Source: Glossina fuscipes (Eukaryota; Arthropoda; Insecta; Diptera; Glossinidae). Taken from it: a stretch of 64,000 nucleotides of DNA. The stretch lies in contig NW_023998415.1 of the NCBI RefSeq assembly GCF_014805625.2, forward strand, positions 6,111,862 through 6,175,861, in the 5' to 3' direction. The notes beneath the pieces were generated by a model that was not told the origin of the DNA, did not search any database, and was given only the letters and a program-made list of their open reading frames with translations. How positions within the stretch are numbered: the stretch's first letter is position 1; every line of letters begins with the position of its first letter. Shown one piece after another: positions 50,347-61,494 of this stretch. Made by a program: the position numbers and the translations under genes.

Positions 50347-50914
50347 GACGCAATGATGAATAGAAGAGATAGCTAGTCTTCAGTATATGTATATATATAC
50401 CGATCGTTTCGATTTTGTTTGTCATATATTATTATGACTCTTGTAATTGCGAAAGAGAAAAGAGAAAGTTAAATAAAAGTTCTCTTTATTCGCATATGAT
50501 AGTAAAAATTGTCGCTTAGATATGAATATAAAATTTAGCGAAAATAACCCTGGATTAGCTACAATTCATAAATTTCTTTGTAATTCTAGTTTCGCTCTTA
50601 TTAACTCCTAGGTAATAAGACTGATCATTAATCATTCTATTTTCGGCCCACAATGGTTTTGTTTGCAGGCAAGAGAACTTTTTATTGCTATCGAGCATCT
50701 CAGTTATAAAAAAGCAGTAAAGTTAGAGTGAATGAAAAGTAATCTCTGCGCGTGGAGTATTGTAGGCTTGAACACATATATGTCTGTGGAAATATCCGTT
50801 TGATTATTCGTGAGTGAAAGATAAAGAGGACATTGAATCAATTTATGACCACACTGACAACGCCTATTATTAAGAGATGTAACTTGACTTTCGCATTTAA
50901 CGATTTTCTACCCT
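48831..50914. other. Gene-free sequence downstream of gene 1
   Basis: A/T tracts, AT microsatellites and a palindrome-like repeat of 'atagatatatatgtacatctata' type near 49458-49532. No gene is seen. Confidence 0.4.
50298..50344. repeat. (AT)n microsatellite
   Basis: A pure AT run of about 46 bases. Confidence 0.95.
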
Positions 50915-51070
50915 GCATTACTAGCGGTAAGCTTGTGCGAATGTATACAACACTGAGAAGGATTTGAGGACACGAGATCGTTTCTACTTTTTCGGCCACT
51001 TTTCATATAACGTGTTATTTTGAAAAGTTATTATAAATGGGCCGTTGCTCGTTATAATGCCTTTACTTGT
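50915..51070 (-). repeat. F1 minimal deletion derivative
   Basis: Only the two ends remain: 'accctgcattactagcggtaagcttgtgcgaatgta', and 'gccgttgctcgttataatgcctttacttgtta'. About 150 bases are left of an approximately 1 kb element, in reverse sense. Confidence 0.55.
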
Positions 51071-53110
51071 TACATCTGTTTATTTTTTAACTTGATTTTC
51101 TCTTTTGGTTTTTGCCCATAAAACCAATCTTCTATATCATCACTTGCGTGTCCAAATATTTTACAAATGTTGAAAAAGATAAGGAAATAGAGATAAGTTA
51201 AACCAATAAGACACTGCGCGGCAATCATCCTGAAGCGGACGCTTGTCTCCGGTCTCTGAAATGAATTTAATAAATGTAAATATATAAAAATAAATTATTG
51301 GTTAGATGAACGTTAGCACTGACAATTCGTCCAACTGACGGCGAATACATGTCGCGAAGTAGCCGTTATGAACTGTTCATCATTTTATTATTATTATTTT
51401 TTTTTTGTTTTTTCTGGGATAAAAAATCAAACAATTTATTATCTAATCGATCATTCTTTGTCTTGATCGATTTGCTATTAGTTTCGAATGCAGTTGCAAA
51501 CGTTTTGAAATTTTGTGTGAATTCCATCATCGCATGTGGGGAGAGAAACTTCGCTTTAATAAAATTGAATATACTTTATTTATACGAAGCATATTTTTAG
51601 GTGTTACAAAACTATTTAAAAAAAAAACTTGACAAAACGTATTTTATAAGTAAAGCTTTTTTTATTATTATTATTAGCCGTCTTTATTTATAAAAGTACT
51701 TTTGAGCTTCCACTTTCCCTTTTATTGTTTGTATTTATTAATAATAATTTGGTTTGCCAACATTTTAAGCAAAAAGCAACGTAAAGGTTTCATTTAAGAA
51801 AATTTCAAAATATATTTCATTAAAATATTGAAATAAAACTTGAAAATTTAAAAATTAACAAATATGAAATTATTAAATAAAGCAAATAAATGAAATAAAT
51901 AAATATATAAATAAATAAATGAAAAACAATACCTAGAGAGAGATAGAGAAAGAGAGATAACATATACACATAAAAAGAAATAAGAAAGTTATGTGTTCGT
52001 CTTGACGCGAACCCATCTACGTTATCCATCACAAGAGATTCATAAATAAAAAAATGTCACTCACCAGGTCCTATTGTTCATATCCCATCATACCTATTAT
52101 ACCAAGTCTGTTGACAGCTGTATAGCTCATTGCGGCTCATTTACATTAATTAAATTATTGACAAAAACACAATGCTTTTTGAAACGCTTGAAGCAAGGCT
52201 GGACGGCAAGGCGAAAATGAGTCCATTAAGCATCCCCTAAAGTATTGAAGTTATCTAAAATTTTAATTCAAGCCTCTTCGCTACACGGTATGGATTTGTT
52301 TTATATACTAACATTTACGAAAAGGCTTATTGCAATACATTCATCCGTGCACTCCCACAAATAAGATTTTTCATCCGATATGAAAAATATAGAAAATATG
52401 TAAACTATAGCATTGCAATTGCAAAGTGCAGACAGACATCAACGAAGTCTTTATATTTATTGAAATTTGCAAGTGTATCATATTTACTTTGCCATATTGA
52501 CTAAGTCCGGTACTTTTTGTTAAAAGCGCTTATCACGTTTTTCCATGACGGAAGCCGCTTATCGAACATGATTCTTTCTTTGGCTAAGTGGCGCATTAAA
52601 GCGGCATTCAAATGCCGCCGATCAGCAGTATCATGCAGTGATCATCATTATTATGTCATTGAAAGAAACGGATGATCACTTTATCCCAAGAGGAACAAAT
52701 TTGTGAATATATGGGGAATGAAATTCTATAGCATACTGTTATCGTTTGGCTTGAAATCGTGACTCAATGCGACCTTATAAGCGGGCAGATTATGATTCTT
52801 TGCTTAACAAATGCCACAAACTGATTGCAGAGATAATAGATAGTTATTGAGAAGGACAAAAATTTCAGAAATTTTCGTAACATTCTCATCTGCACTTGTA
52901 TCCTACCTTAGTAGAAAATGTAATTCGATAATTTCCTTTTTTTTTTTTTTAATATAACCAATCACTCAGCGGAGGTTCGTCCCCCGTTCGTGTAGTATAG
53001 CACGACTCTCTGAAAGAAGAAGGGAAAGGCAAAGAAACTTGGAGGCTGTATCCTTGTGAGTGTGTGCACAGTCAATAGATATTATGGAGCACGATCAAAG
53101 AAAACTTTAC
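51071..53110. other. Gene-free sequence
   Basis: (ATT)n, (AAAT)n and GA tracts. No supported exon, transposon protein or family motif. Confidence 0.4.
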
Positions 53111-53172
53111 TGCACTTGAGATTCGAACCCGCGAACACTGGCTTGATAGTCGCAGTTCTTACCCAGTTGGCA
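53111..53172 (-). repeat. tRNA-derived SINE-like fragment
   Basis: On the - strand TGCCAACTGGGTAAG (A-box-like) and GGGTTCGAATCTC (B box, near perfect) lie at tRNA spacing and are followed by AAGTGC as in the 16.1 kb copy. The flanking stems do not pair as a tRNA. Confidence 0.5.
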
Positions 53173-53426
53173 TTGATACTCGGATTGATAGTAATTTGTT
53201 AAAACTTTTCAATAGTGGAAGAGAATTCTGAATGATATGACACAAACATGCTTCTCTTATCTTATATGAGACGGCCAAGAGACAAACTATAACAAAATCA
53301 ATCAGTCGGGCACCACACAAGCTCTACATATTTTCTATTGTCACCGATGCGTATTAATGACATGATAACAATATTTATTAAATCATCTGGTGATGGATAT
53401 AAAAACAAATAAGTGTCTATTAGCTA

Positions 53427-53430
<4 letters not shown>

Positions 53431-53462
<32 letters not shown>
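53431..53462. repeat. (AT)n microsatellite
   Basis: A pure AT run of about 32 bases. Confidence 0.93.
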
Positions 53463-53465
<3 letters not shown>

Positions 53466-54584
53466 TAGGAAAAATTTTCTCAAAAGTATATTTAAAATAA
53501 AAAATATTTCCGTTAAATTCTGATGTGTTGAATTTTGTTTCCTTTTTTTAATTTTTTTTTTTTTTTGTTTCATTGTATTTCTTCTATTGTACAACAATTG
53601 TCTCAATTCAATGATTAGAGCAAAATATTTAAAAATAATAATAAAAATAAAAAGAAACCTCTGTTAAAAACTACCTCCGAGAAATTTAAATAAAAAAGCG
53701 AAAAAACAAACACACTGATATGTACAGACAGGCAAAACAGAAATATATTTAAAGAGAAAAGAAAAAGAAGAAGAAAAGTAAATAAAGCGCGTTAATTACT
53801 ACACGGCATACTTGTATATTAAAAATATATATTTTAAATATATATAACAACTTAATTAATCAATTTGTTTAGCATCAATTAATTAATTTAATTAAGGCAA
53901 TTAATAATTATTATTTTTGACAAGAATTTTTATTGAATGTGTTTTTTTTTCTTTTTACTAATTATTCCACAATAATGTTTATGTCTAAGTATATAAATGA
54001 GCCTACATATGCAAATACATAAATGGGTTGGTCAGTATGTCAGATACTTACTAAAATGGAAGAAATTTTATTTCTATATTATTCGGCTCAGCAATGAATT
54101 ATACAAACTCTTTGATATCCATCGCTCACTTACGATTATGATCTCTTTTTGTATAACGGCCATGATGAAATATCGATCTGTAGGAATGTGTCCTACTCAA
54201 TTTAATTTTTATTTAGTAAATTTTCAAATGATTTATCTACGTCCATCCGTCTCTCCATCCGAAATCAATTAAATAGAAATATAGTTATCAAAAATGAGTT
54301 TTTGAAAAAATTTTTTTTAAAATATTTTTTATATATCATATATTTGATTGATTGATATAAATTTTGTGCCTTTACTGAATCTTTGAAGGCACTCCAGCAA
54401 TTTTCAGACTGCATTAAATCAAAATCACTTAAAAAATATAACGCTTAATATTAGTATTAGATGAAATTTTATTTTATTCATACATAAAATCCATAAAAAG
54501 TGATACTCAGATATATATATTTCGCGTCTATGCAAAAATCGCAAACGAAATTACAATAAATTTCAAAAATAACATGTAAAAACT

Positions 54585-54925
54585 TTGTAGTAGGCCAAGG
54601 CCCACTATTAAATATACTCTACACCATCATACAGTTATTCATATAACGTTTTTTCAAAATAAGGCGTTATATGGGAAATAGTCGAAAACATCGTCCGATC
54701 CGAGTTATTTTCAATAGCGTTCATTCTTGGACCAAAACACGTTAGTATACCAAATTTCATCGGTATATTTCAAAAATTGTGATGTATAGGCTGAACGCAA
54801 GAAAGCAAGACGGACAGACAAGCTTAAATGGAAGATGAATCTAGCTCAATCCCTTCTGGGTGTTGCATACATCCGCATAAACTTTATATACCTTTGTATC
54901 ACAAGCGGTGTAGGGTATAAAAAGT
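54585..54925 (+). repeat. F1 repeat copy, internally deleted
   Basis: It runs from 'gtagtaggccaaggcccactattaaatatactctacacc' to 'cataaactttatatacctttgtatcacaagcggtgtagggtataaaaa'. It retains both ends, the 'acaccaaatttcatcgg'-type block and 'gacggacagacaagctt'. Confidence 0.68.
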
Positions 54926-57146
54926 TCTCGAAATAGCTTACGGCCCGAATTTGACCAGTCTATATACACGTTCTCTGTAACCCATCAAATGTCAATGTGA
55001 GTCGAACAAAATTTTGATTAAATCGATGTCAGTAGCAATTGGAGGAGCACTTTGAAGATGAAAACCTTTACAATAAAATTATTCAAATTATCTCCAACAA
55101 AGACTTTTACTTTTACACCATTTTTCCCTTTTTCAATAAGAAGAAAGTGACAAGTGATCGAGTCGAAAGCCATATTTTATAATTAAGGCCCCTGATTTCG
55201 ATGTGAATAAGCAAGTTTAAATACCCAACAAACGACGCAACAAACGAAAAGACAACTATCGAATCCTTCGACAGGACGCAATCGGTGACAGAACTATGTA
55301 CAAAGTGAATGCGTCCAACAGAGCCGATGGTGTGCAGAAGAATTTAATGAAGAAGAGAAACGCAACCTTCGATTCGGATATTTGCTTTATATTTAATACA
55401 AAAACCGAAAAAAATAATGTATATATATATATATACCACCAAAATGTTAAAAAAATTGTTTTCTTTTATTTTTATTTCTGTCACCAGCTCTAATGTAGAC
55501 ATTAAGCTTTTTTGTTCCGCATAAACTACCAGAGCAATTTCATTCCATTGTCGGGTTCTTTCTCCGGCTTTATGGTCCGTCATGGTGGCTTCTGGAAACC
55601 ACATGATTTGCTTTTTTGCATCTTTACAATTTCTTCGAAAAAATCTCGCCCCTAATAAGGACGCGTCATTGATCTAAGCAATAATCAATGTTTTTTTCTG
55701 CGGCTCGAAAGATTGAAATTGATGCTACATTTTTATGAAACGGTAGACTATAATAAGTTGACAGTTGAGAAGGAATTTTATAACATAACCTCAAGAGAGA
55801 GAAAAGCCTTTGATTTGATGTAGATATCTTAAATTTCTCCTTATGGCCATACAATATATAAATTACTCTGTTGACATTCTTTCCAGCTTATGACCAAGGT
55901 AGACGAAAAACGAAGAAAACGCTTAATAAGGGTTAAGAGAGAGAGAGAGAAAAAGAGGTAAAATTACTCTTACATTACTCTCACAGAATTGAATATGTTC
56001 GGAGCAACAAAATATCCAAACGTCATGGTGACGCTCAGTTCGGTTCTCAAATAATAAATGCAAAAATTGTCTCTTTACGAAAATTGAAATTTCAAAATTT
56101 TCGATTCGTCATGCCTTCGAAGCATGAACTAATTTAAAAACGCTCATAAACTTTGAATACAACCCTGCGATTTTTACTTTAAACGAACTCGGACAGCATA
56201 AGTATTGGTTTGTTTTTTTTTTTTTCTTGCTTTTCAAATAATCCGTAATATACTTTGCATCCATCAATTAAAAAAAGTAAAAGAAAAAAAAATGATCAAA
56301 TTTGACAAGCGAAACTTCTTAATTAACTTTAGCATTCATTTTTGGCAAATATTTCTTTATTTATTTAATTATTTTTTTCAATTCAATTTTAAAATTTTTA
56401 ATTCAAATTGATTTGAAAAGTTTTTTGCATCAAAAACTAACATTCCATGTCGATATAAATTTACAAACGCATCCGCACTTAGTCAAATTTTTTCAATATC
56501 ACACACAGAAGACACAAACATGTATATATATATATATATATCTATACACATGTAAACACACACACTCATACACATAAACACATACACATACACATACAAT
56601 TTAAAAAAAAAAATACACGAAAAATTCTTCAATCAAATACTAGTAGTTATTATATTACAATTAATTAATTACTAATAAAATTAATTAATTATTAATAATT
56701 ATACACAATTGTTGTTGTCATAAAACTATAACGAATAAAGAAAACGAAAGTAAGTTAAGTAGCATATATACACTTAATGCAATCTTCAGCAGTGTTTAGA
56801 TAATAAATATGAAAGAGGACAGAGTCAGTCAGTCAGTCAAGCAAAGAAAAATGATACAATAAATTTAATCAAACTTAAGAAAAGCAAAAAAACCAACAAT
56901 ACTTAATTTGAATTTATTAAAATTTTAAATAACCAAAACCACTCTAAGGTAAGTTTTAGCACTATATGCATATATAAATCGAAAGATTTAAGAAAACTAA
57001 TTATAAAGAATGAATTTAAAGCATTTTAAAGGCGAGGAACTCAAGCAAAAGAAGAATATTGAATACATACATATTGTATATGGATCTTTGATGGGTATTT
57101 CTGGACAGTGGACAACCACTAAACTAAACGTTTGCACATTCCAATA
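54926..57146. other. Gene-free sequence with weak coding-like patches
   Basis: Near 55240-55390 (+) two overlapping frames, and at 55604-55480 (-) one frame, look less random than the background, but none has a start, splice pair or known domain. The rest is AT-rich with (CA)n and (CAGT)n at 56825-56840. Confidence 0.3.
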
Positions 57147-57404
57147 ATGGATAAAAGAAATAATTTAAAAATAAAACCGTTTACACGCTTATTGACGAAA
57201 CTTGTACAACTATCAGCTATCAGTGATGAATGTTTATCAACCAAAGTAACAAAATCGTGTCTTGTTGTCTACGAAAGTATGCAACCTAGCGAGGGTGGGC
57301 ACGCATCCACTTGGGGTACGGCCAACCGTTACCTCTTTTTCTTTTCCTACTTCTTTCCGATCGTTATCCTATTACACCAATACAACACCATATCGCCTGG
57401 GTGA
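57147..57404 (+). CDS. Hypothetical 85-residue protein, single exon
   Basis: An open frame from ATG to TGA encodes MDKRNNLKIKPFTRLLTKLV, then a mixed polar stretch with YESMQPSEGGHASTWGT, and a C-terminal hydrophobic segment (RYLFFFSYFFPIVILL). The middle has non-repetitive composition and better-than-background GC. A TATA-like stretch lies about 75 bases upstream. No homologue is recognised. It could be a small tail-anchored protein, a first exon, or chance. It ends 60 bases before an F1 repeat. Confidence 0.28.
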   Translation: MDKRNNLKIKPFTRLLTKLVQLSAISDECLSTKVTKSCLVVYESMQPSEGGHASTWGTANRYLFFFSYFFPIVILLHQYNTISPG

Positions 57405-57467
57405 TTGAATATAATTGAAAGAAAAGGAGCATCTCTCGCCTAGCCAACGCCTGTTAAGTAAGCGTAT

Positions 57468-58330
57468 TTATACCCTACACTGCTTGCGGTATAAAGAACA
57501 CTAAATTTGTGCGCACGTATGCAGCTTGCTGAAGGGCGTAAGATAGACCCTGCTAATATTACACCAATCAGCTTAGAAAATGCCTATCTGTCCGTCCATC
57601 TGATGGCTGTTCATACAAATTTGCGTGCAAGCTACAGGTCGCGATTTGTGAGATAGCTTGATGAAATTTGGTGCACTGATGTGTTTTGAACCAAGGACAA
57701 GCACTATTGAAAATAGATCGGACCACTCCCCACCACGCCCTATTCTGAAAAGTCGTTATATGAAAAAAATTGCAAATTTCAAAATTTCTCAACGAAGATG
57801 GCCAAGTATTAACAGTATTGCATTGGCATTCTAAATTGATAAGAAAACTTTGGATCAGCTGGGGCAATTTTTAAGCATTTTCTCATATAACGAAAACTAA
57901 AGTTCATATGACAAAAAGTTCTAATTTTCAATGCTTAATGATCATGAAAATCAGCTTATAATTTAAACCATTTAAGATAAAAAGATTAACTGTACCAAAT
58001 TGGCACGATGTCGGCCTATTTTTTGGATCCCATCCTATATAAGAATTTCAACGAAAGTTTTTGTTTTTTAGGACAAAAAAGTGTAAATTTTAATATGTTA
58101 TAACGGGAACCGACAGTATTTTGACATAAAAGATCTCAATTTTTGAACCTTTTGGGCACAACCATTTTTACTAAAAGTAAGTCTTTATTTACAAAGAGAT
58201 CTAATTTTTAATAGACAATTCCATTTATTGCAAATTCATATAAAAACAGGATATAATTTTTGTGTTCTATGACACTAATCAAAACTGTGTTAGACAATGT
58301 GGTGTAGGGTCTGGCCTGACTATAATGTTT
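57468..58330 (-). repeat. F1 repeat copy
   Basis: It starts 'tataccctacactgcttgcgg' and ends 'gtggtgtagggtctggcctgactataatg'. Internal blocks, including 'tctgtccgtccatctgatgg' and 'gaaaactaaagttcatatgac', follow the same order as 37300-38105, which it resembles most. Confidence 0.7.
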
Positions 58331-58599
58331 TTTTTCTCTTGTTTCCCTCTAAACTTTTTTAATACTTTTTTTATACCCGGATATATATATATATACATAT
58401 ATAGATATAGTCCTCTGGTCAAAATATTTACAACATCCAGAAGAGAACATCGCAAGATTTTTTTCCGTTCCGGTAACGATAAATTTCAACCTTTATACGC
58501 ATATTCGAGTATGAATGTGTACCTATGTGTGATCTAGCAAATGGACTAAAGAACAAAGGTGATCCATGTTAGTATTAAGTGAGACACGCTCGTTTACTC

Positions 58600-58835
58600 A
58601 TGGCTACTAGTAAAGGTCATTTACGCCATTGTATCTTATACGAATTCCAACAATGGGGGAACGCTACAGAAGCGTGCAGAAATTTGTTGAAAGTGTTTAA
58701 TGAAAGTACAATTTCTGATAGAATATGCAGAAGATGATATGAGAATGCTTCCAAGGTTCGGAGATTGCGGAAAGCTTGATCAAGGTCAACAAACCATTTC
58801 AGATCATATTCGAAAACCCGGATTCTAACATATAT
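58600..58835 (+). mobile_element. Mariner transposase relic, N-terminal part with start codon
   Basis: From ATG at 58600 the frame gives MATSKGHLRHCILYEFQQWG, then NATEACRNLLKVFNESTISD and RICRR before TGA. This is the first helix-turn-helix of a mariner transposase ('HLRHxLLYxFxQGxNATEA...TVSxRTCRRW'). The catalytic domain is absent and an F3-type fragment follows. Confidence 0.75.
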
Positions 58836-58859
58836 ATAGTTTTTTACCAATATGAAATG

Positions 58860-58990
58860 CGAAATAGTTTAAGCATGTCCGTCTGACCCCTGGCTCCCTG
58901 TGTAATATCTATGTTAAATATTTTTGTGCCCACAAAAATGAAGCTATCCGGTTGGGTTTGCCAAAAACATTGAAAGTTCTTGCACAGAGA
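58860..58990 (+). repeat. F3 fragment
   Basis: The core 'catgtccgtctgacccctggctccctgtgtaatatctatgttaaatatt' matches F3 at 61025-61290. It directly follows the mariner relic at 58600. Confidence 0.4.
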
Positions 58991-59594
58991 TTGATATATC
59001 AAGTCGCCCAAATCGATTGAAGAATACAGTGTCTACAGTGCAATATAAAGTGGGAGGGTAAACACGTCATTTGTTTTATAAACACTATAGAAACATTGCC
59101 TGAATTGCTTATGCAGGGATAGGATGAATGGGCGGAGCTCACATTGACATGAAAATGCCAATTACATCGTGTTTTTTTTTTGGGTCGAAAATTACGGAAA
59201 AAAAATCCATATTCTGAAGAACCCTGTGTGCGTTTCGCTAGATGTCGAGCTATCTAGATTAAATAATTTTATTTAAATTGTAATTTGGATCAGTTATGCT
59301 GCTTGCCGCAGAGCCTCTTAATCTATATATGTTTGCAGAGAATAGCTTCGGTGTTGCCATTTTTAATATTTTTCAAAAATAATTTTTTCTTTTCTAACAC
59401 TTTAAGGGCATGTTTAATATCCTCCTCAAATCTTACTGTTCCACAACTTTCCCTTCCATTCAAAAAAAAAAAATAAATAAATTACACCAAAAGCCGTTAC
59501 AATGCTCTACCCCCAGCAAAGCCACGCATTGTACACAATTTTGCACGAACAGGGTGTGCTACCATAGTGACTTTTAAATGTTTTGAATTGTATA
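58991..59594. other. Mostly gene-free, one minus-strand coding-like patch
   Basis: On the - strand between about 59458 and 59325 the frame reads RESCGTVRFEEDIKHALKVL, then EKKKLFLKNIKNGNTEAILC and a stop. Composition is coding-like, but no acceptor or start was found. It could be a relic exon. Confidence 0.25.
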
Positions 59595-60355
59595 TAAACA
59601 AGTAAGGACCGAATCTTCTATACCCATAACCGTTATCCTAAAAAGGACAAAGAAAGAAAAAGAAACAAATTTTCATGCTTTATAATAGGGAGCAGGCGAG
59701 GTGGTTTTTTTTTTGATTTTCCAAATAAAACTTTACGTCGTATAGGCGCCTAAGCGTTGCAGGCATGCACTTTGAAAAGTTATGGACGATTTCAAATTGT
59801 TTTGCAAAATTTGTAGGTGATATCTTAATTTTTGCGTACGGGAGAATGTTTACTACAAGTGTGCAGATGAACAGACGGACGTGAAGCTTTGAAGCTTGTT
59901 TTTGCGGCTTATAAAGATATTGAAAAAAAATTAAATTTTAATACACTATATATACAATGTATACTGAGTAGGCGTAATCAATTTTTTTCCATTTTTGCAC
60001 AAGTGCTACTACATCGCCGATAGAAAGTGCGTTTATCTGCTATAGTTTATGAGTAATAAACAAAAAACCATTTTTTTATTCCTTTTGGAAATAGAGGTGT
60101 TCTCAGTTTGCATGGTGCTGTGGACGTGTCCTTTGACCAATTTGACCCAGTCACAACCTGCTTACAACAACTTTTAATGTTTCTGAAAAATGTGAAGTCG
60201 ATAGGACTTAGGAATATACTTAAATCGATTTAGTATTTAATGCTGATCAAGAATGTATAGAGTTTGTAGAGTCTCTGTTGCTTCCTTCTGGGATCGTTGC
60301 AAACGTTTTGCCAAAATGAATATACCCCTCATCCTTCGGTGATGAGTATAAAACC
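59595..60355 (+). repeat. F2 repeat, best copy
   Basis: It starts 'aaacaagtaaggaccgaatcttctatacccataaccg', then 'cgtataggcgcctaagcgttgcaggcatgc' and 'gtacgggagaatgttta'. It ends 'gaatatacccctcatccttcggtgatgagtataaaac'. The outer parts share the 'aaacaagt' and 'tataccc' theme with F1, but the interior differs. It lies directly upstream of gene 2. Confidence 0.65.
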
Positions 60356-60401
60356 AATAATAATGTAAATTACAAAGTCAAAGGAACATTAAAAAAACGC
60401 A

Positions 60402-60430
60402 ATGGACCCGGCCAAGAAAATTGGACAAAT
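60402..60430 (+). CDS. Gene 2, exon 1: start of a small uncharacterised protein
   Basis: ATG begins MDPAKKIGQ and the exon ends two bases into a codon (AT) before donor gtaagc. Joined to the C that follows the acceptor at 60549-60550 it makes an Ile codon, and the frame continues IKEQCYMENK. A-rich sequence precedes the ATG, with A at -3. This exon lies about 45 bases after the right end of an F2 repeat copy that carries a 'gatgagtataaaa' end, so the promoter region may be partly repeat-derived. Confidence 0.6.
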
Positions 60431-60550
60431 GTAAGCAAAAATTAATTTAAAAAAAAAAAATTAAATCAATACAGATTTTTGATGAGATTTATGATGGCAT
60501 GTGATGCGATTAACAAAAAAAAAAAATTAATATATTGATTACACACACAG

Positions 60551-60693
60551 CAAAGAACAATGTTATATGGAAAACAAAGCCAGACGGAATTATCCTAAAA
60601 AATGGTTTAAACCATCAGATCAAACACTTTGGAAGCAAATGTATAATCAAAACACATTTAATCAGCAATTGAAAGAGGATCTAAAATTAAAAG
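60551..60693 (+). CDS. Gene 2, exon 2: basic/aromatic region
   Basis: A 143-base exon lies between acceptor acacacacag and donor gtgttt, phase 2 in and phase 1 out. It encodes KEQCYMENKARRNYPKKWF, then KPSDQTLWKQMYNQNTFNQQ and a Lys/Leu/Asp end. The mix of basic residues with Trp, Tyr and Asn is unlike the surrounding AT-rich noise. A single G carries over the intron and with AC forms Asp, keeping the frame. No known domain was recognised. Short Trp/Tyr-rich repeats of this kind occur in small sperm-axoneme proteins, but that is only an impression. Confidence 0.65.
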
Positions 60694-60786
60694 GTGTTTT
60701 TAATTTAACAATTTAAGAAGAAGAAGAAATTGTTCAAATTTTTTTTTTGTTTTAACCTTTGTTTGGTTTTTTTTTTTTTTAAATAG

Positions 60787-60999
60787 ACTTATGTCCCTAT
60801 GAGTACACGGGTCAGGGCGAATCATATTTCGTTTCATGCGATATGTACAAATCTTTAATGTCATCGTGTCGTTGTGGTGAACCACGAACCGGAGCTCATA
60901 TGTTGAAATGTTTGCAAAAGCAAAAAAACACATTTTTACATGAGAACGAGGAGGAAGGAAATGATGAAGTACCGATGAAAATGCCGGAGACATCGAACA
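60787..60999 (+). CDS. Gene 2, exon 3: cysteine-containing core and acidic linker
   Basis: A 213-base exon follows a long T tract and aaatag and ends before donor gtaaga. It is phase 1 at both ends. The product is DLCPYEYTGQGESYFVSCDM, then YKSLMSSCRCGEPRTGAHML with CLQKQKN, then an acidic linker rich in Glu. Five cysteines (C-x14-C-x9-C-x-C-x11-C) sit in about 45 residues, which could be a structural or metal-binding core. If the donor were ignored the frame would end at 61013-61015 after SKKFK, so a retained-intron form is possible. It is the most convincing exon of this gene. Confidence 0.72.
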
Positions 61000-61024
61000 G
61001 TAAGAAATTTAAATAATTGATGCA

Positions 61025-61290
61025 ATTGTAATACCCATCACCCATCAAGGATGGGGGCTGCCAATTTAAACGAATTTAAACATGTCCGTCTGTCCGTCCG
61101 ATTGTCTGTCTGTGTAATATCTACGGTAAACATTCAGCTGGTCGCAAAAAATAACTAATCGGCTTAAAATTTGTAAATTGGTATTGAAAATGGAACAGAT
61201 CAATGAAAGAAAGACGCTTCAGAAGCCATATAAAGTCTACATATCAGTGGTCAGTATCAAACGGTGATGGGTGTAAAAGAATCGGTCGCG
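61025..61290 (+). mobile_element. F3 miniature element in the last intron of gene 2
   Basis: About 265 bases run from 'taatacccatcacccatcaagg' to 'aaacggtgatgggtgtaaaag'. The ends TACCCATCACC and GGTGATGGGTGTA are inverted. The core has 'gtccgtctgtccgtccgattg' and 'ggtaaacattcagctggtcgc'. It is non-coding with short terminal inverted repeats, the layout of a MITE. It lies wholly within the intron 61000-61327. Confidence 0.6.
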
Positions 61291-61327
61291 TTTTTTACTT
61301 GTTTTTCAAATTTACTCATTCATATAG

Positions 61328-61464
61328 GTTTTATAGGTTGGCATTCATCAGATACTACCACTTATAAGCGATGGGAACAATCAATGCGATATACTTCACC
61401 GCTGCAATCAATGCCAGGTCCTAAAATCACATCACACCCATATCATGCCATAATAATTGGTTGA
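61328..61464 (+). CDS. Gene 2, exon 4: conserved-looking C-terminus
   Basis: Two acceptors nine bases apart (AG at 61326-61327 and at 61335-61336) both keep the frame and differ only by three residues (FIG), a typical tandem acceptor. The product reads WHSSDTTTYKRWEQSMRYTS, then PLQSMPGPKITSHPYHAIIIG, and ends at TGA 61462-61464. The whole predicted protein is 173 residues, or 170 with the second acceptor. It has no signal peptide or membrane helix and a short hydrophobic end. No AATAAA is obvious in the 30 bases before an F2 repeat begins near 61495, so the transcript may end within that repeat. Confidence 0.68.
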
Positions 61465-61494
61465 AATCAATATTTAATTGAAAGAAAACAAGAG

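Noticed and set aside
60700..60993. Minus-strand 97-codon frame
   Set aside because: It overlaps gene 2 exon 3, whose splice phases agree. The minus frame has no splice support and runs into poly-A-derived Lys codons.
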